Of a stretch of 47,472 nt of DNA, positions 1 to 8,258 are shown piece by piece. Source of the DNA: Thiobacillus sp. (lineage in GTDB: Bacteria > Pseudomonadota > Gammaproteobacteria > Burkholderiales > Thiobacillaceae). The translations under genes and the position numbers were made by a program. The notes under the pieces are model-generated. The model did not search any database. It was not told where the DNA came from and saw only the letters and a program-made list of their open reading frames with translations. The stretch covers positions 1-47,472 of the forward strand of contig JAGVGD010000150.1 of assembly GCA_020057245.1 (NCBI GenBank), given 5' to 3'. Positions within the stretch are counted from its first letter, which is position 1, and the number at the start of each line of letters is the position of its first letter.

Positions 1-1
1 G

Positions 2-355
2 TTCGACGACGCCGGGCTGGCGGCGTTTTTTGGCGCGCCTTATCGGGTGGCGGCGGCATCCGACCGGCGCGGCGTGCGATTGCACGGAACGCCGATGTTG
101 CACCGCCAGCGGGTACTGCCGTCGCAGGGTGTGTTGCCCGGCGCGGTTCAGGTCCCGCCGGACGGTCAGCCGATCATTCTGGGCTGGGATGGTCCGGTGA
201 CTGGTGGCTATCCGGTCGTCGCCGGCGTGATCGCGGCCGACTGGCCGCAGCTGGCGCAACTGAAGCCGGGCGAAGCGGTGCGCTTTGAAACCGTCGCCGT
301 CGAAGCGGCTCAAACGCTCGCCAGGCAGGCCTGGACGATTGAGGACTTGGGATGA
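2..355 (+). CDS. pxpC: 5-oxoprolinase subunit C (biotin-dependent carboxyltransferase family), 3' end only
   Basis: This is the C-terminal ~117 residues of a PxpC/KipA-type protein; the 5' part lies outside the window. The frame is open from base 2 through AASDRRGVRLHG, then LPSQGVLPGAVQVPPDGQP and the block GGYPVVAGVI, which are typical of the C-terminal half of the biotin-dependent carboxyltransferase-like domain. In known systems PxpC acts with PxpB and PxpA to hydrolyse 5-oxoproline to glutamate using ATP. Its stop overlaps the start of pxpA in an ATGA arrangement at 352-355, so the two genes are almost certainly translationally coupled. The family call is firm; the 5-oxoprolinase role follows from the family and the adjacent pxpA. 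Confidence 0.85.
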   Translation, partial: FDDAGLAAFFGAPYRVAAASDRRGVRLHGTPMLHRQRVLPSQGVLPGAVQVPPDGQPIILGWDGPVTGGYPVVAGVIAADWPQLAQLKPGEAVRFETVAVEAAQTLARQAWTIEDLG

Positions 356-1062
356 TTGAACTGAATGCGGATATCGGGGAAGGCTATGACGACGCCAGCC
401 TGATGCCCTATCTGGATCGGGTGTCGATCGCCAGCGGCGGACACGCGGGCGACGCGGACAGCATGGCGGCTGCTTTGCGTCTGGCCGCCGAGCATGGCGT
501 AGCGGTGGGGGCACACCCGGGTTATCCCGACCGTGCGCAATTCGGCCGGCGCGAGCTGGCGGCCTCGGCCGGGGAAATCGCAAGCTGGGTGACGCAGCAA
601 ACCGAAACGCTGGCCGAACAGGCTGCGCGCCTGGGCTTGCGGCTGGCGCATGTGAAGCCGCATGGCGCGCTGTACAACATGGCCGCGCGCGATGCCGGGG
701 TGGCGCGGGCGATCGCGCAGGCGGTGGCGGCGCTGGACCCGGCATTGATGCTGGTGGGATTGTCCGGATCGCAGTTGATTGCCGCTGGGCAGGCCGCCGG
801 GTTGGCGGTGTTGCACGAGGCGTTTGCCGACCGCCGCTACCAGAGCAACGGCCGTCTGGTTTCACGTGAAACAACCGGTGCGCTGATCACCGACCCTTGG
901 CTTGCTGCCGCGCAGGCGGCGTGCCTGGCGCAGGGGCAGGCGATCGATACCCTGGACGGCGGCCCGCTCCGGCTCCGGGCTGACACGATCTGCCTGCACA
1001 GCGACACCCCGGGCGCATTAAATATTGCGCATGCCGTCCATCGCGCGCTCAAACGCGGATAA
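352..1062 (+). CDS. pxpA: 5-oxoprolinase subunit A (LamB/YcsF family)
   Basis: A 236-residue LamB/YcsF-family protein, slightly short for the usual ~245-255. Family blocks seen are the N-terminal ELNADIGEG (residues 3-11), HAGDA around residues 31-35, GAHPGYPD around 53-60, and VKPHGALYN near residue 102. PxpA is the subunit that, with PxpB and PxpC, carries out ATP-dependent ring opening of 5-oxoproline, a damage product of glutamine. The usual ACGFHAGDP block reads ASGGHAGDA here, so two normally conserved residues differ; the activity effect is unknown. The ATG is fixed by its 4-base overlap with the pxpC stop. A parS-like sequence (858-873) is embedded in the coding region. Confidence 0.9.
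   Translation: MIELNADIGEGYDDASLMPYLDRVSIASGGHAGDADSMAAALRLAAEHGVAVGAHPGYPDRAQFGRRELAASAGEIASWVTQQTETLAEQAARLGLRLAHVKPHGALYNMAARDAGVARAIAQAVAALDPALMLVGLSGSQLIAAGQAAGLAVLHEAFADRRYQSNGRLVSRETTGALITDPWLAAAQAACLAQGQAIDTLDGGPLRLRADTICLHSDTPGALNIAHAVHRALKRG
858..873. promoter_or_regulatory. parS-like ParB binding site 1 (inside pxpA)
   Basis: GGTTTCACGTGAAACA matches the bacterial parS consensus TGTTTCACGTGAAACA at 15 of 16 positions, with the 14-base core GTTTCACGTGAAAC perfect. ParB is known to nucleate on such sites and spread to form the origin partition complex. It lies within the pxpA reading frame, about 5.5 kb from parB. Confidence 0.88.
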
Positions 1063-1091
1063 TCGCGCCTTACGTTTTTTGCAGCCAGATC

Positions 1092-2978
1092 ATGCCCTTA
1101 CTCACTTTTGACCGACTCGAACTGGCCTATGGCCACCACCCGTTGCTGGATGGCGCATCGCTGGTGGTGGATGCGGGCGAGCGCATCGGCCTGATCGGCC
1201 GCAACGGCACCGGCAAGTCGAGCCTGTTGAAAGTCATTGCCGGAATCAACCCGCCGGACGCCGGCGATGTCTGGCGCAAGCCGTCGCTGAAGCTGGCCTA
1301 TGTGCCGCAAGAGCCGCAATTCCAGCCTGGCCATACCGTATTTGAAGCGGTGGCCGAGGGGGTGGGCGAAGCGCAGCGCCTGCTGGCCGACTACCATGAC
1401 GCCGCGCATCGGGTCTCCGAAGGGGATATGGATGCGTACGAAGAATTCGAGCGGCTGTCGCACGAACTCGAAGTCCACGACGCCTGGCGCCTGAACAGCA
1501 AGGTGGAGGAAACCATGCAGCGGCTGGGGCTGGATGCGGACCGCAAGGTCGAGACATTGTCCGGCGGACTGAAAAAGCGCGTCGCCCTGGCACGCGCGCT
1601 GGTCACCGAGCCCGAGTTGCTGCTGCTCGACGAACCGACCAACCACCTCGATTTTGCTGCGATTGAATGGCTGGAAAGTCTGCTCAATGACTTCAAGGGC
1701 GCCTTGCTGTTCATCACCCACGACCGGCGCTTTCTGGATAATGTCGCCAACCGCATCGTTGAGCTTGATCGCGGCCAGTTGCGCGAATATGCAGGCAATT
1801 TCAGCGCATATCAGCTCAAAAAGGCCGAGCAGCTGGAAATCGAAGAGGTGCACAACCGCAAGTTCGACAAGTTCTGGAAGCAGGAAGAAGCCTGGATCCG
1901 CAAGGGCGTGAAGGCGCGGCGCTGCCGCGACGAGGGCCGGGTGCGCCGGCTCGAGTCCTTGCGCCTCACCCGCGAGGCGCGCATCGGCCAAACCGGGCAG
2001 GTGGGTTTCCAGATCGACTCTGGCGAACGCTCCGGCAAGATCGTCGCCGAGATGGACCATATCAGCTACGGCTACGATGACCGTGTGCTGATTCGCGACT
2101 TCAGTGGCGTCTTGCTGCGCGGCGACAAGCTGGGCTTGCTTGGGCCAAACGGCGCCGGCAAGACCACGCTGATCCGCCTGATCCTCGGCGAACTGCAGCC
2201 GACGTCCGGCACCATCAAGCAGGGCACCAAGCTCGAAGTCGCCTATTTTGACCAGTTTCGCAACCAGTTGAACGACGATGCCACCCTGATCGACACCATT
2301 GCGCCCGGATCCGACTTTGTCGAAATCGGCGGACAGCGCAAGCATGTCATCAGTTATCTGGAAGACTTCCTGTTCCCGGCCGAGCGCTCGCGGGCCAAGG
2401 TCAGCGCCCTGTCGGGTGGCGAACGCAACCGCCTGCTGCTGGCGCGCCTGTTTGCCCGCCCGGCCAACTTGCTGGTGCTCGACGAGCCGACCAACGATCT
2501 CGATATCGATACCCTGGAACTGCTGGAAGAGTTGCTGCAGGAATACAGCGGCACCGTGCTGATCGTCTCCCATGACCGCACCTTCCTTGACAACGTCGTC
2601 ACCCAGTCGATTGTGTTCGAGGGCGACGGCAAGCTGACCGAAATCGTCGGCGGCTATGGCGACTGGCTGGCCTGGAAAGGCCAGCAATCCCAGCCTCAGC
2701 CGGTCAAGGCCGAGGCGTCCAAACCGGCTGCGTCCAAGTCTGCAGTCAAGAGCAAGCTGAGCTTCAAGGACGCGCGCGAACTCGAAGCCTTGCCCGCATT
2801 GATCCAGCAACTGGAAACCGAGCAAATGGAAATCGCGGGGCGCCTGGCCGATCCCGCGCTGTATCAGACCGACGCCAAGGGCGTGGCCAAATTGCAGGCG
2901 CGCAGCGAGGCCATCGACGACGAGCTGCTCGAGGCGCTGACGCGCTGGGAAACGCTGGAAGCGAAGCAGGCAGGTTGA
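1092..2978 (+). CDS. uup: ABC-F family ATPase, Uup type
   Basis: A 628-residue soluble protein with two ABC ATPase domains and no membrane segments, so it is an ABC-F protein, not a transporter. Domain 1 has Walker A GRNGTGKSS (residues 36-44), signature LSGGLKKR (~156) and Walker B LLLLDEPTNHLD (~176). Domain 2 has GPNGAGKTT (~351), LSGGERNR (~439) and LVLDEPTNDLD (~459). A charged linker lies between them, and a C-terminal Lys/Glu/Gln-rich extension (~535-628) predicts the coiled coil typical of Uup. Uup-type proteins act on ribosomes and have been linked to branched DNA intermediates and transposon excision. It starts 30 bases after pxpA. Uup is chosen over EttA because of the C-terminal extension. 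Confidence 0.9.
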   Translation: MPLLTFDRLELAYGHHPLLDGASLVVDAGERIGLIGRNGTGKSSLLKVIAGINPPDAGDVWRKPSLKLAYVPQEPQFQPGHTVFEAVAEGVGEAQRLLADYHDAAHRVSEGDMDAYEEFERLSHELEVHDAWRLNSKVEETMQRLGLDADRKVETLSGGLKKRVALARALVTEPELLLLDEPTNHLDFAAIEWLESLLNDFKGALLFITHDRRFLDNVANRIVELDRGQLREYAGNFSAYQLKKAEQLEIEEVHNRKFDKFWKQEEAWIRKGVKARRCRDEGRVRRLESLRLTREARIGQTGQVGFQIDSGERSGKIVAEMDHISYGYDDRVLIRDFSGVLLRGDKLGLLGPNGAGKTTLIRLILGELQPTSGTIKQGTKLEVAYFDQFRNQLNDDATLIDTIAPGSDFVEIGGQRKHVISYLEDFLFPAERSRAKVSALSGGERNRLLLARLFARPANLLVLDEPTNDLDIDTLELLEELLQEYSGTVLIVSHDRTFLDNVVTQSIVFEGDGKLTEIVGGYGDWLAWKGQQSQPQPVKAEASKPAASKSAVKSKLSFKDARELEALPALIQQLETEQMEIAGRLADPALYQTDAKGVAKLQARSEAIDDELLEALTRWETLEAKQAG

Positions 2979-3007
2979 GCCAGTGTTGCCGGTGGTGTGC
3001 GCGTGGA

Positions 3008-3023
3008 TGTTTCACGTGAAACT
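3008..3023. promoter_or_regulatory. parS-like ParB binding site 2 (uup-mnmG intergenic)
   Basis: TGTTTCACGTGAAACT differs from the parS consensus only in the last base. It is the only one of the three sites lying between genes, ending 27 bases before the mnmG start codon, so ParB bound here could also affect mnmG transcription (inference). Confidence 0.92.
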
Positions 3024-3050
3024 GAGGCCCGCAACGAGTAAAATGCGCCG

Positions 3051-4970
3051 ATGAATTTCCCTGATTCCTTTGATGTGATTGTGGTCGGCGGCGGCCATGC
3101 CGGCACCGAGGCCGCGCTGGCGGCCGCGCGCATGGGCGTGAAAACGCTGCTGCTGTCGCACAACATCGAAACCCTGGGCGCGATGTCGTGCAATCCGTCC
3201 ATCGGCGGCATCGGCAAGGGGCACCTGGTCAAGGAAGTCGATGCGCTGGGCGGTGCCATGGCGATTGCCACCGACGAGGCCGGTATCCAGTTTCGTACCC
3301 TGAATTCCTCCAAGGGCCCGGCGGTCCGTGCCACCCGCGCGCAGGCTGACCGGCTGTTGTACAAGGCAGCGATCCGTCAGCGTCTGGAAACCCAGCCCAA
3401 CCTGACCCTGTTCCAGCAGGCGGTCGACGACCTGCTGCTCGATGGCGATCGCGTGGTCGGCGTGAAAACCCAGCTCGGCATCGTGTTTCGTGCGCGCGCG
3501 GTGGTGCTGACGACTGGAACCTTTCTCGCAGGGCTGGTGCATGTGGGGCTGGAAAACTTCGAGGCCGGGCGCATGGGCGACCCGCCATCGGTTTCGCTTG
3601 CTGCGCGCCTGCGCGAACTGAACCTGCCGGTAGGGCGGCTGAAAACCGGCACGCCGCCGCGCATCGACGGCCGCACCATCAATTACGGCCGCACCCAGAC
3701 CCAGCCGGGCGACGACCCGGCGCCGGTGTTTTCCTTCATGGGCGACGCGGCCATGCATCCGGCGCAGCGCCCGTGCTGGATCACCCACACTACCGAGCAG
3801 ACCCACGAAATCATCCGTGGCGGGCTGGACCGCTCGCCGATGTACACCGGCGTGATCGAAGGGGTGGGGCCGCGCTACTGCCCCTCGATCGAGGACAAGA
3901 TCACCCGTTTTGCCGACAAGGCTTCGCACCAGATCTTTCTGGAGCCCGAAGGCCTGACCACCCACGAGATCTACCCCAACGGCATTTCGACTTCGCTGCC
4001 GTTCGACGTGCAGCTCGCCATCGTGCGTTCGATCCCCGGGCTGGAAAACGCGCACATCCTGCGTCCCGGCTACGCTATCGAATACGATTACTACGACCCG
4101 CGCAATCTCAAGGCCTCGCTCGAGACCAAGTCGATCAAGGGCCTGTTTTTTGCCGGCCAGATCAACGGCACCACCGGCTATGAAGAGGCGGCGGCGCAAG
4201 GCTTGCTGGCAGGTATCAATGCCAGCCTGCAGGTTCAGGAAAAGGACGCCTGGAGCCCCGGACGCCACGAGGCCTACCTCGGCGTACTGGTGGACGACCT
4301 GATCACACGCGGCGTGTCGGAACCCTACCGCATGTTCACCAGCCGCGCCGAATACCGCCTGCAGCTGCGCGAGGACAACGCCGACATGCGGCTGACCGAA
4401 ATCGGGCGGGCGCTGGGCGTGGTGGACGATGCGCGCTGGGAGGCTTTCAGCCGCAAGCGCGACGCCGTTTCACGTGAAACCGAGCGACTCAAGGCGACCT
4501 GGGTCAATCCGGCCATGTTGCCTGCCGAGACGGCGACCCGGCTGATCGGCCAGCCGATCGAGCACGAATACAGCCTGTTCGAACTGCTGCGCCGTCCCAC
4601 CCTGAGTTACGCGCAGGTGCTGAGCCTGCCCGGTGGCGGCGAAGGGGTGGGGGACGCCCGCGTTGCCGAGCAGGTTGAAATCGCCGCCAAATACCAGGGC
4701 TACATCGACCGCCAGAACGACGAAGTCGACCGCCAGCGCGATCAGGAGTCCCTGCGATTCCCGGTCGATATCGATTACAGCCTGCTCACCGGCCTGTCGA
4801 TGGAAGTGCGCCAGCGTCTGCAAAAGGCGCGTCCCGAAACCCTAGGGCAGGCGGCGCGCCTGCAGGGCATCACCCCGGCGGCGATCTCGGTGCTGCTGGT
4901 CTATGCCAAGCGCGGGTTCAAGCTCGACCCCGTGCCTTCCCCTTCCGGGTTGGCGAAGCAAAGCGCATGA
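3051..4970 (+). CDS. mnmG: tRNA uridine-5-carboxymethylaminomethyl modification enzyme MnmG (GidA)
   Basis: A 639-residue FAD protein of normal MnmG length. The N-terminal Rossmann dinucleotide motif [17 protein letters not shown] is at residues ~12-28, followed by the family block [12 protein letters not shown] (~46-57). The conserved cysteine motif RYCPSIEDK lies near residue 280, and [18 protein letters not shown] near residue 370 is a further family signature. MnmG works with MnmE to add the carboxymethylaminomethyl group to U34 of several tRNAs, using methylene-tetrahydrofolate and FAD. It overlaps rsmG by four bases (ATGA), the ancestral gidA-gidB order near bacterial origins. It carries parS site 3 inside its coding sequence and has site 2 just upstream. 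Confidence 0.97.
   Translation: MNFPDSFDVIVVGGGHAGTEAALAAARMGVKTLLLSHNIETLGAMSCNPSIGGIGKGHLVKEVDALGGAMAIATDEAGIQFRTLNSSKGPAVRATRAQADRLLYKAAIRQRLETQPNLTLFQQAVDDLLLDGDRVVGVKTQLGIVFRARAVVLTTGTFLAGLVHVGLENFEAGRMGDPPSVSLAARLRELNLPVGRLKTGTPPRIDGRTINYGRTQTQPGDDPAPVFSFMGDAAMHPAQRPCWITHTTEQTHEIIRGGLDRSPMYTGVIEGVGPRYCPSIEDKITRFADKASHQIFLEPEGLTTHEIYPNGISTSLPFDVQLAIVRSIPGLENAHILRPGYAIEYDYYDPRNLKASLETKSIKGLFFAGQINGTTGYEEAAAQGLLAGINASLQVQEKDAWSPGRHEAYLGVLVDDLITRGVSEPYRMFTSRAEYRLQLREDNADMRLTEIGRALGVVDDARWEAFSRKRDAVSRETERLKATWVNPAMLPAETATRLIGQPIEHEYSLFELLRRPTLSYAQVLSLPGGGEGVGDARVAEQVEIAAKYQGYIDRQNDEVDRQRDQESLRFPVDIDYSLLTGLSMEVRQRLQKARPETLGQAARLQGITPAAISVLLVYAKRGFKLDPVPSPSGLAKQSA
4466..4481. promoter_or_regulatory. 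parS-like ParB binding site 3 (inside mnmG)
   Basis: CGTTTCACGTGAAACC contains the perfect 14-base parS core GTTTCACGTGAAAC (4467-4480), with both outermost bases off consensus. It lies in the mnmG coding sequence, about 1.1 kb upstream of parA. Confidence 0.85.
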
Positions 4971-5593
4971 GCCTGCCAGCCCAACTCGCAGCCGGTATCG
5001 CGGCGCTCGGCCTGGCTTTGCCGGAAGGCGCGGAGGCGCGCCTGTTGGACTATCTGGCCTTGCTCGATAAATGGAACCGGGTCTACAACCTGACCGCGGT
5101 GCGCGAGACCGAACGCATGGTGAGCCACCATCTGCTGGATTCGCTGGCTGCGGTGCCTTTTTTTCAGGCAGGGACTGTGCTGGATGTGGGCAGCGGCGGC
5201 GGCCTGCCCGGCATCCCGCTGGCGATCGCGCGCCCGGAATTGCAGGTGACGCTGATCGACAGCATCGCCAAGAAAACCGCGTTTCTGCTGCAGGCCAAGG
5301 CCGAGCTGGGCCTCGCCAACCTGACGGTGGTTACCAGCCGGGTAGAGGATTACCGGCCTGAAGCCGGGTTCGACGTCATCACCTCGCGCGCGTTTTCAGA
5401 CCTCCGGGAATTCGTCACGCTGACCCGTCATCTGCTCAAACCCGGCGGCCACTGGCTCGCGATGAAAGGTTTGATGCCGCACGAAGAGATCGCGTCCTTG
5501 CCGGACTGGGTGAGAGTGAGCGCTAACCACGCGTTGCTGGTCCCGGGTCTGGACGCGAGCCGCCATTTGATCGTTCTGGAGCCTGTCGTATGA
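4967..5593 (+). CDS. rsmG: 16S rRNA (guanine527-N7)-methyltransferase RsmG (GidB)
   Basis: A 208-residue protein of standard RsmG length. The SAM-binding motif [17 protein letters not shown] is around residues 69-84, preceded by [11 protein letters not shown] near residue 36, which is characteristic of GidB. The C-terminal block [13 protein letters not shown] is also typical. RsmG methylates G527 of 16S rRNA, and loss of function gives low-level streptomycin resistance in several bacteria. Its ATG overlaps the mnmG stop and its TGA overlaps the parA ATG, so mnmG-rsmG-parA are tightly coupled. Confidence 0.96.
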   Translation: MSLPAQLAAGIAALGLALPEGAEARLLDYLALLDKWNRVYNLTAVRETERMVSHHLLDSLAAVPFFQAGTVLDVGSGGGLPGIPLAIARPELQVTLIDSIAKKTAFLLQAKAELGLANLTVVTSRVEDYRPEAGFDVITSRAFSDLREFVTLTRHLLKPGGHWLAMKGLMPHEEIASLPDWVRVSANHALLVPGLDASRHLIVLEPVV

Positions 5594-6387
5594 GTCGAAT
5601 ACTGGCGATTGCCAATCAAAAAGGCGGGGTCGGCAAGACGACGACAGCGGTGAATCTGGCCGCTTCGCTGGCCGAGCTCGGGCAGCGGGTGTTGCTGGCC
5701 GATCTCGATCCGCAAGGCAACGCGACCATGGGGGCGGGCATCGAAAAGCGCAGCGCGCTGCCGACGGTGTACCAGATCCTGCTTAATCAGGTGAGCGTGG
5801 CCGATGCGCGGATGCGCTCCAAACCGGGCCATTTCGACGTGATTCCAGCCAACCGCGAGCTGGCGGGCGCGGAAATCGATCTGGTGAATCTGGAGCAGCG
5901 CGACATGCGCCTGAAGTCGGCGCTGGAGCTGGTGGCCGACGAATACGATTTCATTCTGCTGGACTGCCCGCCGACGCTGAACCTGCTGACCGTCAATGCC
6001 TTCGCGGCGGCCGAATCGGTGCTGATTCCGATGCAGTGCGAGTACTACGCGCTGGAAGGCCTGACCGATCTGGTCGCCACCATCAAGAAGGTCAAGCAGC
6101 GGCTCAATCCGGCGATCCAGATCGAAGGCCTGTTGCGGGTGATGTTCGATCCGCGCAGCACGCTGGCGCAACAGGTGTCCGACCAGATCAAGCTGCATTT
6201 CGGCGACAAGGTCTACGACACCGTGATTCCGCGCAACGTGCGGCTGGCCGAAGCGCCCAGCCACGGTTTGCCGGTGTTGGTGTACGACCGGCAATGCAAG
6301 GGTTCGAAAGCCTACATGGAGCTGGCCGAAGAAACGCTCAAGCGTGCCGGCCTGACAGCAAGGGAGAAATCTGATGGCCAAACTTAA
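5590..6387 (+). CDS. parA: chromosome partitioning ATPase ParA (Soj family)
   Basis: A 265-residue ParA/MinD-type ATPase. The deviant Walker A motif KGGVGKTT with its signature lysine is at residues ~10-17, in the context [19 protein letters not shown]. The Walker A' region DLDPQGNAT is near residue 40 and the Walker B equivalent [11 protein letters not shown] near residue 120. There is no N-terminal helix-turn-helix extension, so it is the short chromosomal type. ParA binds DNA non-specifically when ATP-bound and moves ParB-parS complexes. The gene overlaps rsmG by four bases and parB by fourteen; three parS sites lie within 5 kb upstream. Confidence 0.97.
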   Translation: MSRILAIANQKGGVGKTTTAVNLAASLAELGQRVLLADLDPQGNATMGAGIEKRSALPTVYQILLNQVSVADARMRSKPGHFDVIPANRELAGAEIDLVNLEQRDMRLKSALELVADEYDFILLDCPPTLNLLTVNAFAAAESVLIPMQCEYYALEGLTDLVATIKKVKQRLNPAIQIEGLLRVMFDPRSTLAQQVSDQIKLHFGDKVYDTVIPRNVRLAEAPSHGLPVLVYDRQCKGSKAYMELAEETLKRAGLTAREKSDGQT

Positions 6388-7225
6388 GGGACTGGGACGC
6401 GGGCTCGACGCGCTGCTCGGCGGCGAGAACAACACGGCGCCGCCGCAGGGCGAGCTGCGCATGATGAACGTGTCGCAGCTGGCGCCCGGGAAATACCAGC
6501 CCCGCACGCAGATGGACAGCGAGTCGCTGCAGGAACTGGCCGATTCGATCCGTGCCCAGGGACTGATGCAGCCGATTCTGGCGCGCGAAATCGCCGAGGG
6601 CTTCGAGATCATCGCGGGCGAGCGGCGCTGGCGAGCGGCCCGGCTGGCCGGCCTCAACGAGGTTCCGGTGCTGCTGCGCGAAGTACCCGATGAAGCCGTG
6701 GCGGCGATGGGTCTGATCGAAAACATCCAGCGCGAAGACCTCAACCCCATCGACGAAGCGCATGGCCTGCAGCGCCTGATCCACGAATTCGGCATGACCC
6801 ACGACGCGGTGGCACAGGCAGTGGGCAAGTCGCGCGCAGCGGTGTCCAACCTGCTGCGGCTGCTGAATCTGTCGCGTCCGGTGCAGGACATGCTCACCGC
6901 CGGCCTGATCGAGATGGGCCACGCCCGCGCGCTGTTACCCTTGAGCGCTGGCGTGCAGCGCGAACTGGCGCACGAGGTCGAAACCCGCGGCCTGTCGGTG
7001 CGCGAGGTCGAGCGTCGGGTGGCGCGGCTGAAAGAACCCGCCGCCTCAGCTGCACCGGCTGCAGCCTCGCGCGATTTGCTGCGGCTGGAAGAAAGCCTGT
7101 CCGATGCGCTTGGCATGACGGCACGCCTGCAAACCAACAAGCAGGGCAAAGGCCGGCTCACCCTGAGTTTTTCCAGCCATGCCGAACTGCAGGGCTTGCT
7201 GGAAAAGTTGGGCATTGCGCTGTAA
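6374..7225 (+). CDS. parB: chromosome partitioning protein ParB (Spo0J family)
   Basis: A 283-residue ParB. The N-terminus [13 protein letters not shown] is the usual chromosomal ParB opening. The CTPase/nuclease-like domain holds PGKYQPRTQM and the arginine-rich box GERRWRAARLAGL (~residues 82-94). ENIQREDLNPIDEA (~117) and the helix-turn-helix around VAQAVGKSRAAVSNLLRLL (~150) follow, then a C-terminal dimerisation region. ParB binds parS, uses CTP to clamp and slide on DNA, and recruits ParA and SMC. The partner parS sequences are visible at 858, 3008 and 4466. Confidence 0.96.
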   Translation: MAKLKGLGRGLDALLGGENNTAPPQGELRMMNVSQLAPGKYQPRTQMDSESLQELADSIRAQGLMQPILAREIAEGFEIIAGERRWRAARLAGLNEVPVLLREVPDEAVAAMGLIENIQREDLNPIDEAHGLQRLIHEFGMTHDAVAQAVGKSRAAVSNLLRLLNLSRPVQDMLTAGLIEMGHARALLPLSAGVQRELAHEVETRGLSVREVERRVARLKEPAASAAPAAASRDLLRLEESLSDALGMTARLQTNKQGKGRLTLSFSSHAELQGLLEKLGIAL

Positions 7226-7255
7226 GGGCGGACAAACGGCTTAAGGAAAGCAGCC

Positions 7256-8227
7256 ATGGATGCGATGTCGGCGCAGGTCACCGTGATGCCCTCCGGGCAT
7301 CGCTTCAGCATCGAAAGCACGGACACGATCCTGCAGGCCGCGCTGCGTGCCGGCATTCCGCTCAACTACGGCTGTAGCAGCGGCAATTGCGGGGATTGCC
7401 TGGCGCGCCTGGTGTCGGGCGAGGTCAGCAAGCTGTGTCCGCATGACTTTCGGGTCAAGGAAGCGGACAAGGCCAAGGGCGCCTTGCTGATGTGCGCGTA
7501 TACCGCGGTCGGCGACATCGTGATCGAGGCCCGTGTCGCGGGCGCCGACGACATTCCGCAGCAGACCATCTCCACCCGGGTCAAGGCCGTCGAGCCCATC
7601 AACGCGCAGATTCTGGCTTTGCACCTGATGACGCCGCGCAGCCAGCGGCTGCGTTTTCTGGCCGGACAGTCGGTGCGGCTGGCGTCCGGCGGGGCAGAGG
7701 GCGAGTACTACATCGCCAGCTGCCCCTGCGAAGACCGCCATATCGAGCTGCACGTGCGGCACGACCAGCAGGCGTTTGCCGAACGCGCATTCACGGCGCT
7801 GGCCAAGGAAGATGTCGTGACGCTGACCGGGCCGCAAGGCGATTTCGTGATCAAGCTGGATTCGCGCCGCCCGATCATTTTCGTGGCGTGGGACGACGGC
7901 TTTGCCCCGATCAAGAGCCTGATCCAGCACGCCATGTCGCTGGACGTGGCGGAAAGCATGCACCTCTACTGGCTGTCTGACGCGCTGGGCCACTACCAGG
8001 AAAACTATGTGCGTTCGCTGTCCGATGCACTGGACGACTTCGAGTACAAAATGATGGCCACGGATGCCGATCCCGCAGAACTGGCCGGGCGCGTGCTGGC
8101 GGCGCATCCGGACCTCACCCGTTGCGACATTTATGCCGCAGGCCCGGCCGCATTTCTCGACAGCCTGCGCGCAGGCGCCCTCGCCAGAAATCTGTCGATA
8201 CTCGGCTGGCATCAGGAAGTGATGTGA
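7256..8227 (+). CDS. 2Fe-2S ferredoxin / flavin reductase fusion protein (CDP-6-deoxyglucoseen reductase-like)
   Basis: A 323-residue protein with an N-terminal plant-type ferredoxin domain followed by a ferredoxin-NADP reductase-like module. The iron-sulfur ligands are visible as YGCSSGNCGDC (residues ~38-48) with the fourth cysteine in LLMCAY (~82). The reductase half ends in DIYAAGPAAFLDSL, resembling the CGPxxM nucleotide motif. Two normally strict motifs are altered: the flavin-binding RxYS position reads EYYIAS, and the glycine-rich nucleotide motif expected as GGTGFAP reads AWDDGFAP. Electron donor and acceptor are therefore uncertain. It starts 30 bases after parB, possibly in the same transcript. 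Substrate not assigned. Confidence 0.75.
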   Translation: MDAMSAQVTVMPSGHRFSIESTDTILQAALRAGIPLNYGCSSGNCGDCLARLVSGEVSKLCPHDFRVKEADKAKGALLMCAYTAVGDIVIEARVAGADDIPQQTISTRVKAVEPINAQILALHLMTPRSQRLRFLAGQSVRLASGGAEGEYYIASCPCEDRHIELHVRHDQQAFAERAFTALAKEDVVTLTGPQGDFVIKLDSRRPIIFVAWDDGFAPIKSLIQHAMSLDVAESMHLYWLSDALGHYQENYVRSLSDALDDFEYKMMATDADPAELAGRVLAAHPDLTRCDIYAAGPAAFLDSLRAGALARNLSILGWHQEVM

Positions 8228-8258
8228 CGCGGCCAATGCGCGTGCGCTGTTTGCGATC

